DNA from: Discostella pseudostelligera
Taxonomy: Eukaryota > Bacillariophyta > Thalassiosirophyceae > Thalassiosirales > Thalassiosiraceae
Reading direction: 5' to 3'
Assembly: GCA_036940085.1 (NCBI GenBank)
Contig: JALLBK010000801.1
Coordinates: forward strand, 1-13,024
DNA length: 13,024 nucleotides
Shown here in pieces: positions 1 through 7,717 of this stretch. A program made the translations under genes and the position numbers. Under the pieces are notes generated by a model. That model ran no database searches. It was not told the DNA's origin and saw nothing but the letters and a program-made list of their open reading frames with translations. The first letter of the stretch is position 1. Every line of letters begins with the position of its first letter.

Positions 1-116
1 CTAGGCGAATCCTGCAGCTACCGAGCATGGGCTGCACCCTCGTCCGAAACGGAAAATATTTGCTACTACTAGGCGAATCCTGCAGCTACCGAGCATGGGC
101 TGCACCCTCGTCCGAA
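1..116. repeat. Two perfect copies of a 48-bp unit, period 68 bp
   Basis: Bases 1-48 recur exactly at 69-116, separated by a 20-bp AT-rich spacer. Each unit contains a short stem (GCAGC ... GCTGC). The first copy starts at the window edge, so the array may continue to the left. No coding signal is visible in it. Confidence 0.95.
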
Positions 117-546
117 CTACCGTGATCCGTGATACTCTACGATGATGCAATCCTTTCCTAGTTCCTAGCCCAGTCATGTTCCAGATCGCAACCCCAACTA
201 ATTACCAGTAAAATAATTTGGTTCAAACATTTTACTATACCCATTAACTCCAGCTGACAAGTTCGAAAGGTATCGACTTGCTTTAGAGTATCTAAATCCA
301 TTTAATAAAGTTAAATCTGTGTTGATTCGACAATATCTTTCAGCATTTTGAGACGCACCTGCATGTTCTTGGCACCCGACCTCATCAACTCTTACGGCAA
401 ATAATAAGGTCCACTCAAATTCAGATCATCTGATTTCCTTTTGAGAGAAAATGTAGAGAGAGACAAGAGGAGGTTTTGTGGGAGAGGTGATTCAGAGGGG
501 ATGCACCGATTGAAATACCGGCCTCAAGAGCATCAGTGGGGGCAGC
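117..546 (+). other. Stretch without a confident gene; one short coding-like segment
   Basis: Nothing can be annotated firmly here. Bases 217-351 form a 44-codon open frame without an ATG start, containing the peptide DKFERYRLALEYLNPFNKVK. Its mixed charged and aliphatic composition looks protein-like, and another frame continues open just after its stop. It could be an eroded exon of the downstream exonuclease gene or chance. I do not recognise it. Confidence 0.2.
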
Positions 547-620
547 ATGTCGCACCATCATCGCGAATCTCTTTATAGGCATAAATTTGGCTCACCCCGT
601 TGGTCTGCTTTCCTCTTGGT

Positions 621-638
621 ACAACAACAACAACAACA

Positions 639-669
<31 letters not shown>

Positions 670-670
670 A
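621..670. repeat. Trinucleotide array (CAA)n followed by (CTA)n
   Basis: About 20 bp of CAA units run directly into about 30 bp of CTA units. On the + strand it reads as poly-Thr, poly-Gln/Leu or Asn/Tyr depending on frame. Arrays of this kind are expected to vary in length. Confidence 0.95.
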
Positions 671-977
671 TTCTTCTATTACTACTACGCCTATTTCTCA
701 CAATTACCATTACTTCTATGCATGGGTTGTGCAGTTGATTTTGCAACTTCAGAGAGTTTCTGCAGAGGTAGTGGAGATGTTGTCCAGAGATGGCTATTTC
801 TTTGTACCACAACTACAACTATGTCTCCTTCTACTTATTCTACTAAACTTATACAGGTATTCCTGTTCATACTGCTACAGCTGCTAGAACTGCTACAAAT
901 CCTACTTCTTCTTCTACAACTACCACTTATACTACTCCTAATTTGACTATAATACTCATACTTCTACTTCTACAACA

Positions 978-1092
978 TACAACTACAACTACAACTACAA
1001 CTACAACTACAACTACAACTACAACTACAACTGCAACTACAACTACAACTACAACTACAACTACAACTACAACTACAACTACAACTACAACT
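978..1092. repeat. Hexanucleotide array (TACAAC)n, about 19 units
   Basis: This is a near-perfect run of TACAAC units with a single A-to-G change at 1033. In one + frame it encodes a long poly-Thr tract (ACA ACT alternating), and that frame continues to the TAG at 1132. Confidence 0.97.
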
Positions 1093-3327
1093 AGTCATGA
1101 CCAGATGAAGACTGCCCCACAGGCATTCCTATAGACGACACGTAACCTCGGCTTACCTGAAGTAAAACTCTTCTTCACCGATAACCCTGCTGGAGAAAAC
1201 AGTTCTACATGCGCATGCTGCCATCATTGCAAGTACAACAAGACATGCTCCATCTCTTCCATCATACCCCTATGAGCAACTTTTAGTATGAACATCAACA
1301 ACGTATGGCGACATCAAAAATACTGTGCGGGCACTCATTGAGGAAGCATCTGACTCAAAAATTGGGTTAGATGCCGAGTGGAACAGATCCATTGATTCCA
1401 GAGGAATGCAAATAGGTGTCTTGAAAGTGCAGACAATTCAGATTGCTTACCGTAATCCAGAGAACAAGATTATGGTGCTTGTTCTAAAGGTTGGAAAATT
1501 GAACCGACTGCCACAGCGTCTCGAGTCACTGCTTGGAAGGAATGACTCCATGCACATATTCGGAGCGAATGTTAGTGCAGACCTTGTGAAGATTGCAAAA
1601 GATTTTCACATCGATGACATGAAAAATGTAGATCAAAAATCAAGATGCAATGTCCACAATCTTGGTGTCTTTGCACGCAACAGGGATGTCATTACTGACG
1701 GAGGCTCATCTCTACAGTTGATTGTCAAGGCGGTACTGAATATCACCCTTGATAAATCTTTGCAGTGTTCAGACTGGGGTGGAGAATTGTCGAACAAACA
1801 GATCCAGTATGCAGCAATTGATGCCACTGTTTCACTTGAGGTAGGGGAGAAGTTAGACAAAATGCCCGACCTGACACGGAGGTTGATGCCTCATGAACTC
1901 ATACCAGGACGAAAGGTTGATTTGATTCCGAGGCACGGGAGTGTTGCATGCATGGCAACTTGGGCGGCATCAGTGGGCATGGTGTATGGAAAAAGGGGAC
2001 ACACAAAGATGAAAGCCGGTAGAGCAAGTTATGTTGTCGTGCTCGACAAAATTTACTCACCTGCTTTGATTGTTCCAACTACTACATTGAAGGCAACACA
2101 TCATCATCCGTCACGCTCAAGGATTTTCCCGAAGGACACCAGATCATTCTGCCATTATCAATGATCAAGGAGCACGTCGAATTCTACTATGTACGAGCCA
2201 CACCAATCCATAGTGGCATTGAAACAGCAGGTGTCTCGCTGCCAGCTTCTGAAGGAGTGGAGGAAAAAACTGCCAAGAGCATCACAATACATTCTGCATT
2301 GTTGGAGGGGTCTACTGAGCTTGCTAATGACTGTGATGATTCCTAAGACAAAGTGGAAGATTGTGTTAGTAATGATAACAATGGCGAAGAAGATATTGAC
2401 GAATTGACAGCTCAACTCACGTCTAGGGAAATAGATCACCTACAACTTACAATATTTGAAAAGGATAAGGCACTGCCAGATACTACGGTGCTAGAATTGG
2501 AGCATCTTAGTGGCCCACCTGATCCCAAACATATCAAGGATAAATACTCAGTAGTGCTCGGCGACATCTTTCATGCCATGGACCGTGCGAAGGTCCCCTC
2601 CAAACACGAAGCAAAAAAAACGTACTTTGTCGAATTATCAGAGCTTTCCTCATTTGGAATCCTGACAAGCTCGAAGACCTAATGACACGGAGGAGGGCTG
2701 GTGGGATGACGGAGGAAGAGGTGAGGCTCCAACGATACTTCAACAAACGTCTGTTTTGTGACTGTGTGGATAGGCACTGCCCCGCTCCGTCAATTCTCTA
2801 TTGGAGGGTGCGAGCAGTCTTTGTTACGTATGGCCCTATTGTTGACAGCAAAACGAAAGTGCCATTGTTCAATGACAGGGCATGGCAAAAGGCAGACAAC
2901 CTACTGAAAGAGATCCTTGAAGGATACTACTCTGATCCACCGAATATAACTTTGTACACAACTAGGCTGCGGGTGGATGGAACTGTAATGCGAAACAAAT
3001 ACAGGATGGAAATGTTTCAGTGTTCGAGAGGAACTAATCAAACAGAAGGATACCGCAAGAACATCACCACAATGTTTGGCACGTGGAATGCTGATAGAGA
3101 TGTCCGACTGTCTCTTGCAGGAAAAAAGGCATCAACAAAATCCTAATGTGGCTTTAGCACAGAGATCAGGCTATCCCAGAACAGGGCACAGTGACACGTG
3201 GTTGGATGAAGAGTATCAGAGACTAGTGGAGAAAAACCACGGACTTTGCATCTACCCTGGACTGTGCAACACTAGCGATTACAAACAGACAGATGAGAGC
3301 TTCGACACGATCGCATTACTAAGGTAA
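1093..3327 (+). pseudogene. Decayed DEDDy 3'-5' exonuclease-domain protein, 5' part
   Basis: The readable protein starts near 1093; the segment LPEVKLFFTDNPAGE lies at 1153-1197. The exonuclease domain lies at about 1300-1865. Exo I is LDAEW (Asp codon 1370, Glu codon 1376), exo II is NVSADLVKIAKDF (Asp codon 1580) and exo III is YAAIDA (Tyr codon 1808, Asp codon 1820). All five DEDDy metal-ligand and catalytic residues of the WRN/RNase D type are present, so the domain would have trimmed nucleic acid 3' ends. The middle region holds VVLGDIFHAMDRAKV, RVRAVFVTYGPI, PLFNDRAWQKADN, CSRGTNQTEGYRKNI and RSGYPRTGHSDTW, a pattern I remember from multi-copy exonuclease-domain proteins of fungi and microalgae. 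Breaks: TAG 1132, shift near 1195, TGA 1289, shift near 2085, TAA 2344, shifts near 2640 and 3090. The gene resumes at 6002 after an insertion. It could be a low-quality assembly of a live gene. The domain call is firm, the original function is not. Confidence 0.85.
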
Positions 3328-3345
3328 AAGCAAGAATTGTTCTTT

Positions 3346-3382
3346 TTCAAGAACGTTCTGGACGGTTTGCAAATCCAGAACG
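3346..3382. promoter_or_regulatory. Heat-shock-element-like motif overlapping a hairpin
   Basis: Bases 3346-3358 read TTC-aa-GAA-cg-TTC, three perfect alternating nGAAn units, followed by an imperfect fourth (GAC at 3361). It overlaps a stem of 9-bp perfect arms, CGTTCTGGA at 3354-3362 and TCCAGAACG at 3374-3382, with an 11-base loop. HSE function is inferred from the motif alone. It lies at the left end of the insertion, about 1.7 kb beyond the 3' end of the J-domain gene. Confidence 0.4.
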
Positions 3383-3699
3383 CCTTCTTTTTAAGCCAAA
3401 TTGTCCTGGACCCAGAACAACTTTCATCGCTCTGGACCAGAACAACTTTCCCCGGATTTTTGTTGAGTGGAAATTAAAATAATGAAAACCTCACCCGAAC
3501 CGTTTTTGTTGTGTCCCCTCCTCCTCGAATTGATTTGATTGTTGAGTTGAATTGATGGGTCGCGATGGTAAGAATACCCTCCACTACCCAAACTATAATC
3601 ATCCAATCATCCAATCATTGTCGTATCGTCATTGCGACGCGTCATGCAGCAATCAAATCAATTTATGCACCAGTTAATTGTTGTGTTTGCTCTTAGTTG
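3383..3699. other. Left part of insertion, no gene seen
   Basis: This is AT-rich sequence with further CCAGAAC motifs around 3413-3442 and a small ATCCAATC repeat near 3599-3617. No coding signal is seen on either strand. Confidence 0.6.
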
Positions 3700-4115
3700 C
3701 ATGATGATGCTGATGATGATGATGATGATGATGACCACGACGATTTCATTGTTGCGACGACGATTTGCTAACCTAAGTGCATGCTGATGATGACAACGAC
3801 GATTTGATTGTTGCGATGCAGCAACGATGACGATATGATGACAATTTGTTGCATGATGATTGAATGATGATTACAGTGACGATGGGTCGGAGTTGATGAT
3901 TGTTTCATTCATAAAATAAGTGATTGTTGCATAAATGACGATGGCGATACGACGACGATGTGATTGTTGCATGAATTTGTTGGCGATGACGACGACGATG
4001 CGTTTGTTGCGTCGAAGTGACGATGCGTACGACGATGACGACAAGTTGATGATGGCGACCGACAAATACGACGATGTAATTGTTGCATCAGAGGTGATGA
4101 CTATGATGATACGAT
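3700..4115. repeat. Degenerate GAT/GAC-rich satellite with TTGTTGC box
   Basis: The stretch consists mostly of GATGAT, GACGAC and CGATG units, including a perfect (GAT)n run near 3713-3733. The heptamer TTGTTGC recurs about seven times (near 3750, 3810, 3846, 3924, 3964, 4002 and 4081), usually followed by A or G and preceded by ATTTG or TGA. Spacing is uneven (roughly 35-80 bp), so this is an eroded tandem array rather than a live one. Open frames here, such as the Met/Asp/Arg-rich ones, are by-products of the repeat. Confidence 0.85.
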
Positions 4116-4640
4116 GACGGTAACGACCACGTGCATCAACGAAGAGGCGGGTCACTCTCCACACGACGATGACGATATTTTATTGAATTAGCGGCAAGTT
4201 TATTGATGGAACGGGGCAGCGCGTCGGCGTCGGTCCTGTGGTAGTACCTAGACCACCTAGACGTCGGGGCGTCGGTCATGGGGTGAATGGGTGAATGGTG
4301 GTTATCGCTTATTACTACAGTGCTAGAGTATTGTGCGCCAAGTTTGTTCGCCCTACACGTGGAGGTACGTGTATGGTTCCTACTACTTGGGATCATCGCG
4401 ACGGGGTTTCCTCCACAAAGGGACAACATGCTACGTCCGTCCGAGGCGGGCTCTTAATGTCTCTCATAACTCATAATATTATTTGTCCAGTTCATTGTTC
4501 GCGACATCATGATGGGTGATAGGTGATGGCGTCGAGTGGTGGTTATTTGGTGGCTTCATCAAAGTAATCGTCAAGATGTGTTGCTGATGGCGAGGTTGAT
4601 GAGGGGGGCGTGGGTTGCTATGTGGGTATTCTACATGTTG
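4116..4640. other. No gene seen
   Basis: This is unique-looking sequence between the satellite and the minisatellite. Open frames on both strands are short, His/Thr/Arg-rich and without recognisable domains. I see nothing that can be supported. Confidence 0.5.
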
Positions 4641-4669
4641 ATGGGGAGGGTAATTCATGCAAAGGTCGG

Positions 4670-5050
4670 TGCTGAATGCTGGTAGAGCTTGCAATTCTGT
4701 TGGTGCCAATGGGAAGTGGGCAGTGGTTGGTGGATGGGTGGTCCTTAATGTTGATGGAGGCGGGTATTCCATGCAAAATTGATGCTGAATGCTGGTAGGG
4801 CTTGCAATTCTGTTGGTGCCAATGGGAAGTGGGCAGTTGATGGGATGAATGCTGGTAGGGCTTTGCAATTCTGCTGGTGCCAATGGGAAGTGGGCAGTGG
4901 ATGGGTGGTCCTTAATGTTAATGGAAGTGGGTATTCCATGTAAGAGAAATCGATGCTGAATGCTGGTGGGGCTTGCAATTCTGCTGGTGCCAATGGGAAA
5001 TGGGCAGCGGGTGGTGGATTGGTGGTCCTTAATGTTGATTGGTAGGGCTT
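4670..5050. repeat. Minisatellite, about four partial copies of a ~110-bp unit
   Basis: A unit starting GAATGCTGGTAGGGCTTGC, continuing with CAATTCTG(T/C)TGGTGCCAATG and ending GTGGTCCTTAATGTT recurs at about 4674, 4786, 4845 and 4956. The second copy has lost its 3' half. On the - strand it reads as repeated LRTT...PPP...AHFPLAP(T/A)ELQ peptides, but no one frame runs through all copies. It starts just beyond the stop of the J-domain gene and probably lies in or after its 3' UTR. Confidence 0.9.
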
Positions 5051-5060
5051 TGTTGGTTTG

Positions 5061-5504
5061 TTATGGCCGAGCGCTCCTGAGGTAAGAGTATGCATTGTTG
5101 AGGAGCTGGAAGTGGGCTTGGGCATCTTGTTGGCTGATGTCTGGTAGTACCAGGGGTGAGTACTTGTCTGGATGGTAGATCATTGACAATATCCGAAATT
5201 GTACTCTGATATCTCTCCCGGTGGCATCGTCTCTCAGGCCCATGGCGCGGAGTGAGTCATGAATAGTGTGCCCGACGTTGTTGGTGTTGTAATTGCTGTT
5301 GATGTGGTTGGACGGTGGCGGAGGTGGGGAGTGTTCTTGTTGTTGATCGTTCCTCCTTCGGTGATGTTGGCGAGGAGAGGGTGGGCTTGAATGGTTATTA
5401 CTCCTATTATGTTGTGAATGCGGGTGATTGTGTCGGTTTTGTTGTTGGTGGTGATGATGGTGAGTGTTATCGTCATTGTCGGTGTTGTCCTCGTGGTCGG
5501 TCAT
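5061..5504 (-). CDS. Small J-domain (DnaJ-like) protein
   Basis: This intact 147-residue frame starts at ATG 5504. Residues 1-78 are low-complexity, rich in Asp, His, Gln, Asn and Pro (HHHHHQQQ, SPPPPPS). Residues about 80-145 match a J domain: helix II VQFRILSMIYHPDKYSP with the HPD motif at 111-113, then an Asp/Gln/Ala stretch and helix III AHFQLLNNAYSYLRS. J domains bind Hsp70 and stimulate its ATPase through HPD, so a co-chaperone role is expected if it is expressed. It has no zinc-finger, Gly/Phe-rich or C-terminal substrate-binding region, and the J domain is C-terminal rather than N-terminal. It lies inside the 2.67-kb insertion, antisense to the interrupted gene, with GTTCTGGA repeats 160-400 bp upstream. 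I recall similar short C-terminal J domains in uncharacterised diatom proteins, but that is memory and not a search. Confidence 0.75.
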   Translation of the reverse strand: MTDHEDNTDNDDNTHHHHHQQQNRHNHPHSQHNRSNNHSSPPSPRQHHRRRNDQQQEHSPPPPPSNHINSNYNTNNVGHTIHDSLRAMGLRDDATGRDIRVQFRILSMIYHPDKYSPLVLPDISQQDAQAHFQLLNNAYSYLRSARP

Positions 5505-5662
5505 GGCGGCGGATTGTATTGGTATTTTTCATGATGTTGGTGTGGAGGCAAGACATGAAAGAATGGATTTTGTGGTGGGCGAGGGCAGCTAGCTGGCTGT
5601 CTGTCCCTGGGTCTATCATACTTCACTCTCTAGCTAAGATGTATCGTATTCCCTCAGTCATT
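5505..5662. other. Upstream region of the J-domain gene
   Basis: There is no coding signal and no TATA box at a convincing position on the - strand. An AGCTAGCTGG motif occurs near 5589, with no assigned role. Confidence 0.4.
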
Positions 5663-5912
5663 ATTATTTTGGTTCTGGACAAAGACGTTCTGGAGAATGG
5701 TTCGGAAACTTGAAACTTGCGATTATTTTTTGGTTCTGGACAAAGTCGTTCTGGAGAATGGTTCTGAAAACCCAGCGATTATTTTGGTTCTGGAGGTTTT
5801 GGTTCTGAAAACAAACAAACACGGAGGAAATCGAGCAGAATGGTTCTGACAAAACCTCGAAAATCGTTCTGAAAAATGCAGAACGATCTGCATCCAGAAC
5901 CAAAATAACCGG
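5663..5912. repeat. GGTTCTGG tandem repeats with an inverted copy
   Basis: Three tandem copies of a ~57-bp unit (ATTATTTTGGTTCTGGAC ... GTTCTGGAGAATGGTTC) start at about 5663, 5722 and 5778; the third is shortened. An inverted copy of the unit head occupies about 5879-5909 (CAGAACGATCTGC then TCCAGAACCAAAATAAC). Separate TTCTGAAAA motifs lie between them. The arrangement can form hairpins and mirrors the shorter GTTCTGGA/TCCAGAAC motifs at 3354-3442, which suggests that the two clusters belong to the two ends of one element. Confidence 0.8.
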
Positions 5913-6001
5913 GTTCATTACAAACAAAAAGATTAAATGATGCAGTGTGCGCAAGATAAATCGAATTAGGCACCAAACTTACCTCTCACCAAAGATTAAG
6001 G

Positions 6002-6730
6002 GTACCTCTGCAAATCCATGGGTACCCCAATGCCATTCCTTCCATTTTCGGGAGAGAAGGAATTCAAGGTATATGCAAAGTTTGTAAATGAAGGTGATTA
6101 CCCAAAAGATGACTATGAAGCAGCAATTGCATGGAACAAGTACGTTGATGGCAAAGATATACTTCCAAAACTACCATCTCACCTGAGAATTCACCGTGAC
6201 CGCTGGGATCGGAATCAGCGAGTAAAGGAACGTGTGGAGAGAGCCGCAAATAAAAACGCCGGATTAAATGAACTGATGAGAAGATTGCGCCACCACCTCC
6301 GACTGTCTGCATCACTGACAACCAAACCACTTCCTCCACATTGCCAACCGCTCACACTATTCAATATTCGCCGTGGTGTTCTCAGATTTTGCCGGGATGT
6401 ATGTTTCCTTTGCCACCACCTGAAGCATTTGCTTACACTGACTGTCACGGGATGTCAGTCGGCAGGATCTCTATTGGTTCCAGTTGCCTTTCACTACCCG
6501 CTGACGAGGAAGAGGTTGCAACCAACGTCATGGGTCGACCAAAGGGCAGATACGACACTTACCAAAGGCCGGCTCAACCTTGCGGATTGTGCAAAAAATA
6601 CGAGACTCAAATTGAACCTACAAATATGTATACGTGCAAAGGCAGGATGGGTGGTAAGAACGGTGGAAGGAAAGCATGTCAGTATTTCACAGAAGATGGG
6701 AAGAGAAAGGCACCGGTACAACCCACCTGA
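6002..6730 (+). pseudogene. Decayed exonuclease-domain protein, 3' part with Cys cluster
   Basis: This is the continuation of the gene interrupted at 3324. It reads PMPFLPFSGEKEFKVYAK from 6027, then WNKYVDGKDILPKLPSHLR and WDRNQRVKERV, in the frame of an ATG at 6018. Near 6285 the reading moves one frame over and continues to TGA 6728-6730 through a Pro-rich stretch. The end is a Cys cluster, PCGLCKKYE ... YTCKGR ... KACQYF, with Cys codons at 6581, 6590, 6635 and 6677 (CX2C-X14-CX13C), probably a zinc-binding knuckle for nucleic acid. If the 2.67-kb insert is removed between the TAAGG copies, the left frame continues as VPLQIHG and one further shift near 6020 reaches the conserved block. 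That these are two ends of one gene is inferred from domain order, not proven. Confidence 0.7.
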
Positions 6731-6941
6731 TCGTTCGACGGCGATTGATATTATGTAATGAATGAAATAAATGTAAAGCCTCACATTTTTCTTCACTTCA
6801 CGGGCTGATTGTTGCGTTCAATTTGAATTGTGAAATTTCGGCATAGCTTCCGCACTGCCCAACCATGCTGAAAATAAACCCCAAGGGGGGTGACCGGCCG
6901 TAGCAGGTTTTGCTCTTATATTCTCCGCGGCGCTGAACCAC

Positions 6942-6948
6942 TATAAAT
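6942..6948 (+). promoter_or_regulatory. TATA-like box (TATAAAT)
   Basis: TATAAAT lies 40 bases before an ATG at 6982 that opens a 24-codon frame (MQMFNEIVLPAFQSPR...) ending at TGA 7054-7056. The pyrimidine-rich stretch between them resembles a short leader. This could be the promoter of a very small gene, or of a first exon: CAG|GTAAAT-like context at 7029-7036 might be a splice donor. No supporting homology. Confidence 0.3.
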
Positions 6949-7488
6949 CTCTGCTCTCACTCTCTTGCCACCCCACCAGTGATGCAAATGTTCAATGAAA
7001 TCGTTCTCCCCGCCTTCCAATCTCCACGCAGTAAATTATTTGAAATCGAGGGATGAAGTATTTGATGGTTTAGATAGCATTGAATGATGAGCGAATACAG
7101 TTCAGAACGAAAAATTACAGATTGTGGTGAAGATTGATGTCATCGCATGCATCGTTCGACGGCCACGTATGTGGTGCTGACAATGGCTATCATGGCAATG
7201 TGCAATGTGTGGTGATGGCTGACGGTGACGGCGGCGATGGTGATGATCGTGATTGGTAATGGGTGAACTGTCGGTGTAGATGTAGATGCGGAGCAATGGC
7301 GACATCGCCACATCACCCAAAAAATCGATGCCAAGCAGCCGTTGCTGTCGTCGACCTCATTTATTTGAATATTATTACCACTCCCATCCCCTACGAACTC
7401 GTCGCCATCATCTGAATCTTCATTGTCACCGTCGTCGTCGTCGCTCTTCTCGTCTCTCCTCTTTTGTGTGCAATTTCTCGCTCAAATT

Positions 7489-7497
7489 TTTGGCGGG
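7489..7497 (+). promoter_or_regulatory. E2F-like site TTTGGCGGG
   Basis: TTTGGCGGG matches the E2F/DP core (TTTSSCGS) and lies about 230 bp before the ATG of the membrane-protein gene, in a TTTTTGGCGGGGGAGGGG context. A motif match only; cell-cycle control is speculation. Confidence 0.3.
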
Positions 7498-7717
7498 GGA
7501 GGGGCCGCTTCGCGTCCCAAAATTTTCTCGTTTCTTTATTTGTCCTGCTCCACGCACCAGCACCTTCCCAAAGCCCCGCCGAAATCCTCGTGGACCGACC
7601 ACAACCACATCTCCATCTCACTTCTGGTTCCAAGCGACGAAGCATCAAATTAATTGATCCGCGTCCCCAGCTTACTAAAGCCTACTAATCAGCTTCCCCC
7701 ATTCTCAAGCAGACAAC

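Larger units (their letters stand above)
600..1092 (+). pseudogene. Possible broken Thr-rich, Cys-containing protein gene
   Basis: The three frames of this stretch alternate in showing Thr/Ser-rich sequence typical of a mucin-like linker: TTT...NSSITTTP from 600, then GCAVDFATSESFCRGSGDV from 725, then TTTTT, then TGIPVHTATAARTATNPTSS from about 859, then a poly-Thr run. To read it as one protein several frameshifts are needed. The Cys-bearing piece is loosely like the short Cys-rich repeats of secreted diatom wall or chitin-binding proteins, but too few Cys residues line up to name it. The poly-Thr run is in the same frame as the first readable codons of the exonuclease pseudogene that follows, so part of it may be that gene's N-terminus. 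It may equally be noncoding microsatellite with chance frames. Confidence 0.3.
3325..5996. mobile_element. Putative 2.67-kb insertion splitting the exonuclease pseudogene
   Basis: Protein similarity of one gene stops at 3324 and resumes near 6002. The pentamer TAAGG sits at both edges (3320-3324 and 5997-6001), as expected of a 5-bp target-site duplication. The insert holds a J-domain gene on the opposite strand, several tandem arrays, and GTTCTGGA/TCCAGAAC motifs in both orientations near each end. No transposase and no clear terminal inverted repeat is visible. An alternative is an intron: the left edge reads AAG|GTAAAA and the right edge ends in AAG. At 2.67 kb it would be far longer than usual small diatom introns. 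Exact ends are inferred. Confidence 0.5.
6731..7717. other. Intergenic region before the membrane-protein gene
   Basis: No confident gene. It holds a TATA-like box (6942), a 24-residue open frame (6982-7056), a GAT/GAC-rich patch around 7210-7260, a (GTC)n run near 7429-7443 and an E2F-like motif (7489). An Arg/Ser-rich open frame at 7286-7657 has the composition of a pyrimidine-rich leader and no domain. The opposite strand of 6790-6902 has an open stretch (TPLGVYFQHGWAVRKL) that looks slightly protein-like but is too short to assign. Confidence 0.5.

Noticed and set aside
1..116. CRISPR-like array or telomeric repeat
   Set aside because: Only two copies with one 20-bp spacer, and the unit is neither telomeric nor in a prokaryotic context.
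3871..4164. Open frames on both strands in the GAT-rich stretch
   Set aside because: By-products of trinucleotide repeats, which lack stops in several frames.
4479..5125. Two - strand open frames with repeated LRTT/AHFPLAP peptides
   Set aside because: They are translations of the minisatellite. The frame changes between copies and the second lies outside the J-domain frame.
5315..5713. 132-codon + strand open frame opposite the J-domain gene
   Set aside because: It is the antisense shadow of the His/Gln-rich leader; Val/Gly-rich with no domain, while the - strand has a full J domain.
3325..5996. Reading the 2.67-kb insert as a normal intron
   Set aside because: GT and AG occur at plausible places, but the length, the opposing gene, the tandem arrays and the TAAGG edges fit an insertion better. 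Not fully excluded.
7286..7657. 123-codon + strand open frame, Arg/Ser/Pro-rich
   Set aside because: The composition follows the pyrimidine-rich promoter/leader sequence, all frames nearby are open, and no domain or conserved motif is visible.
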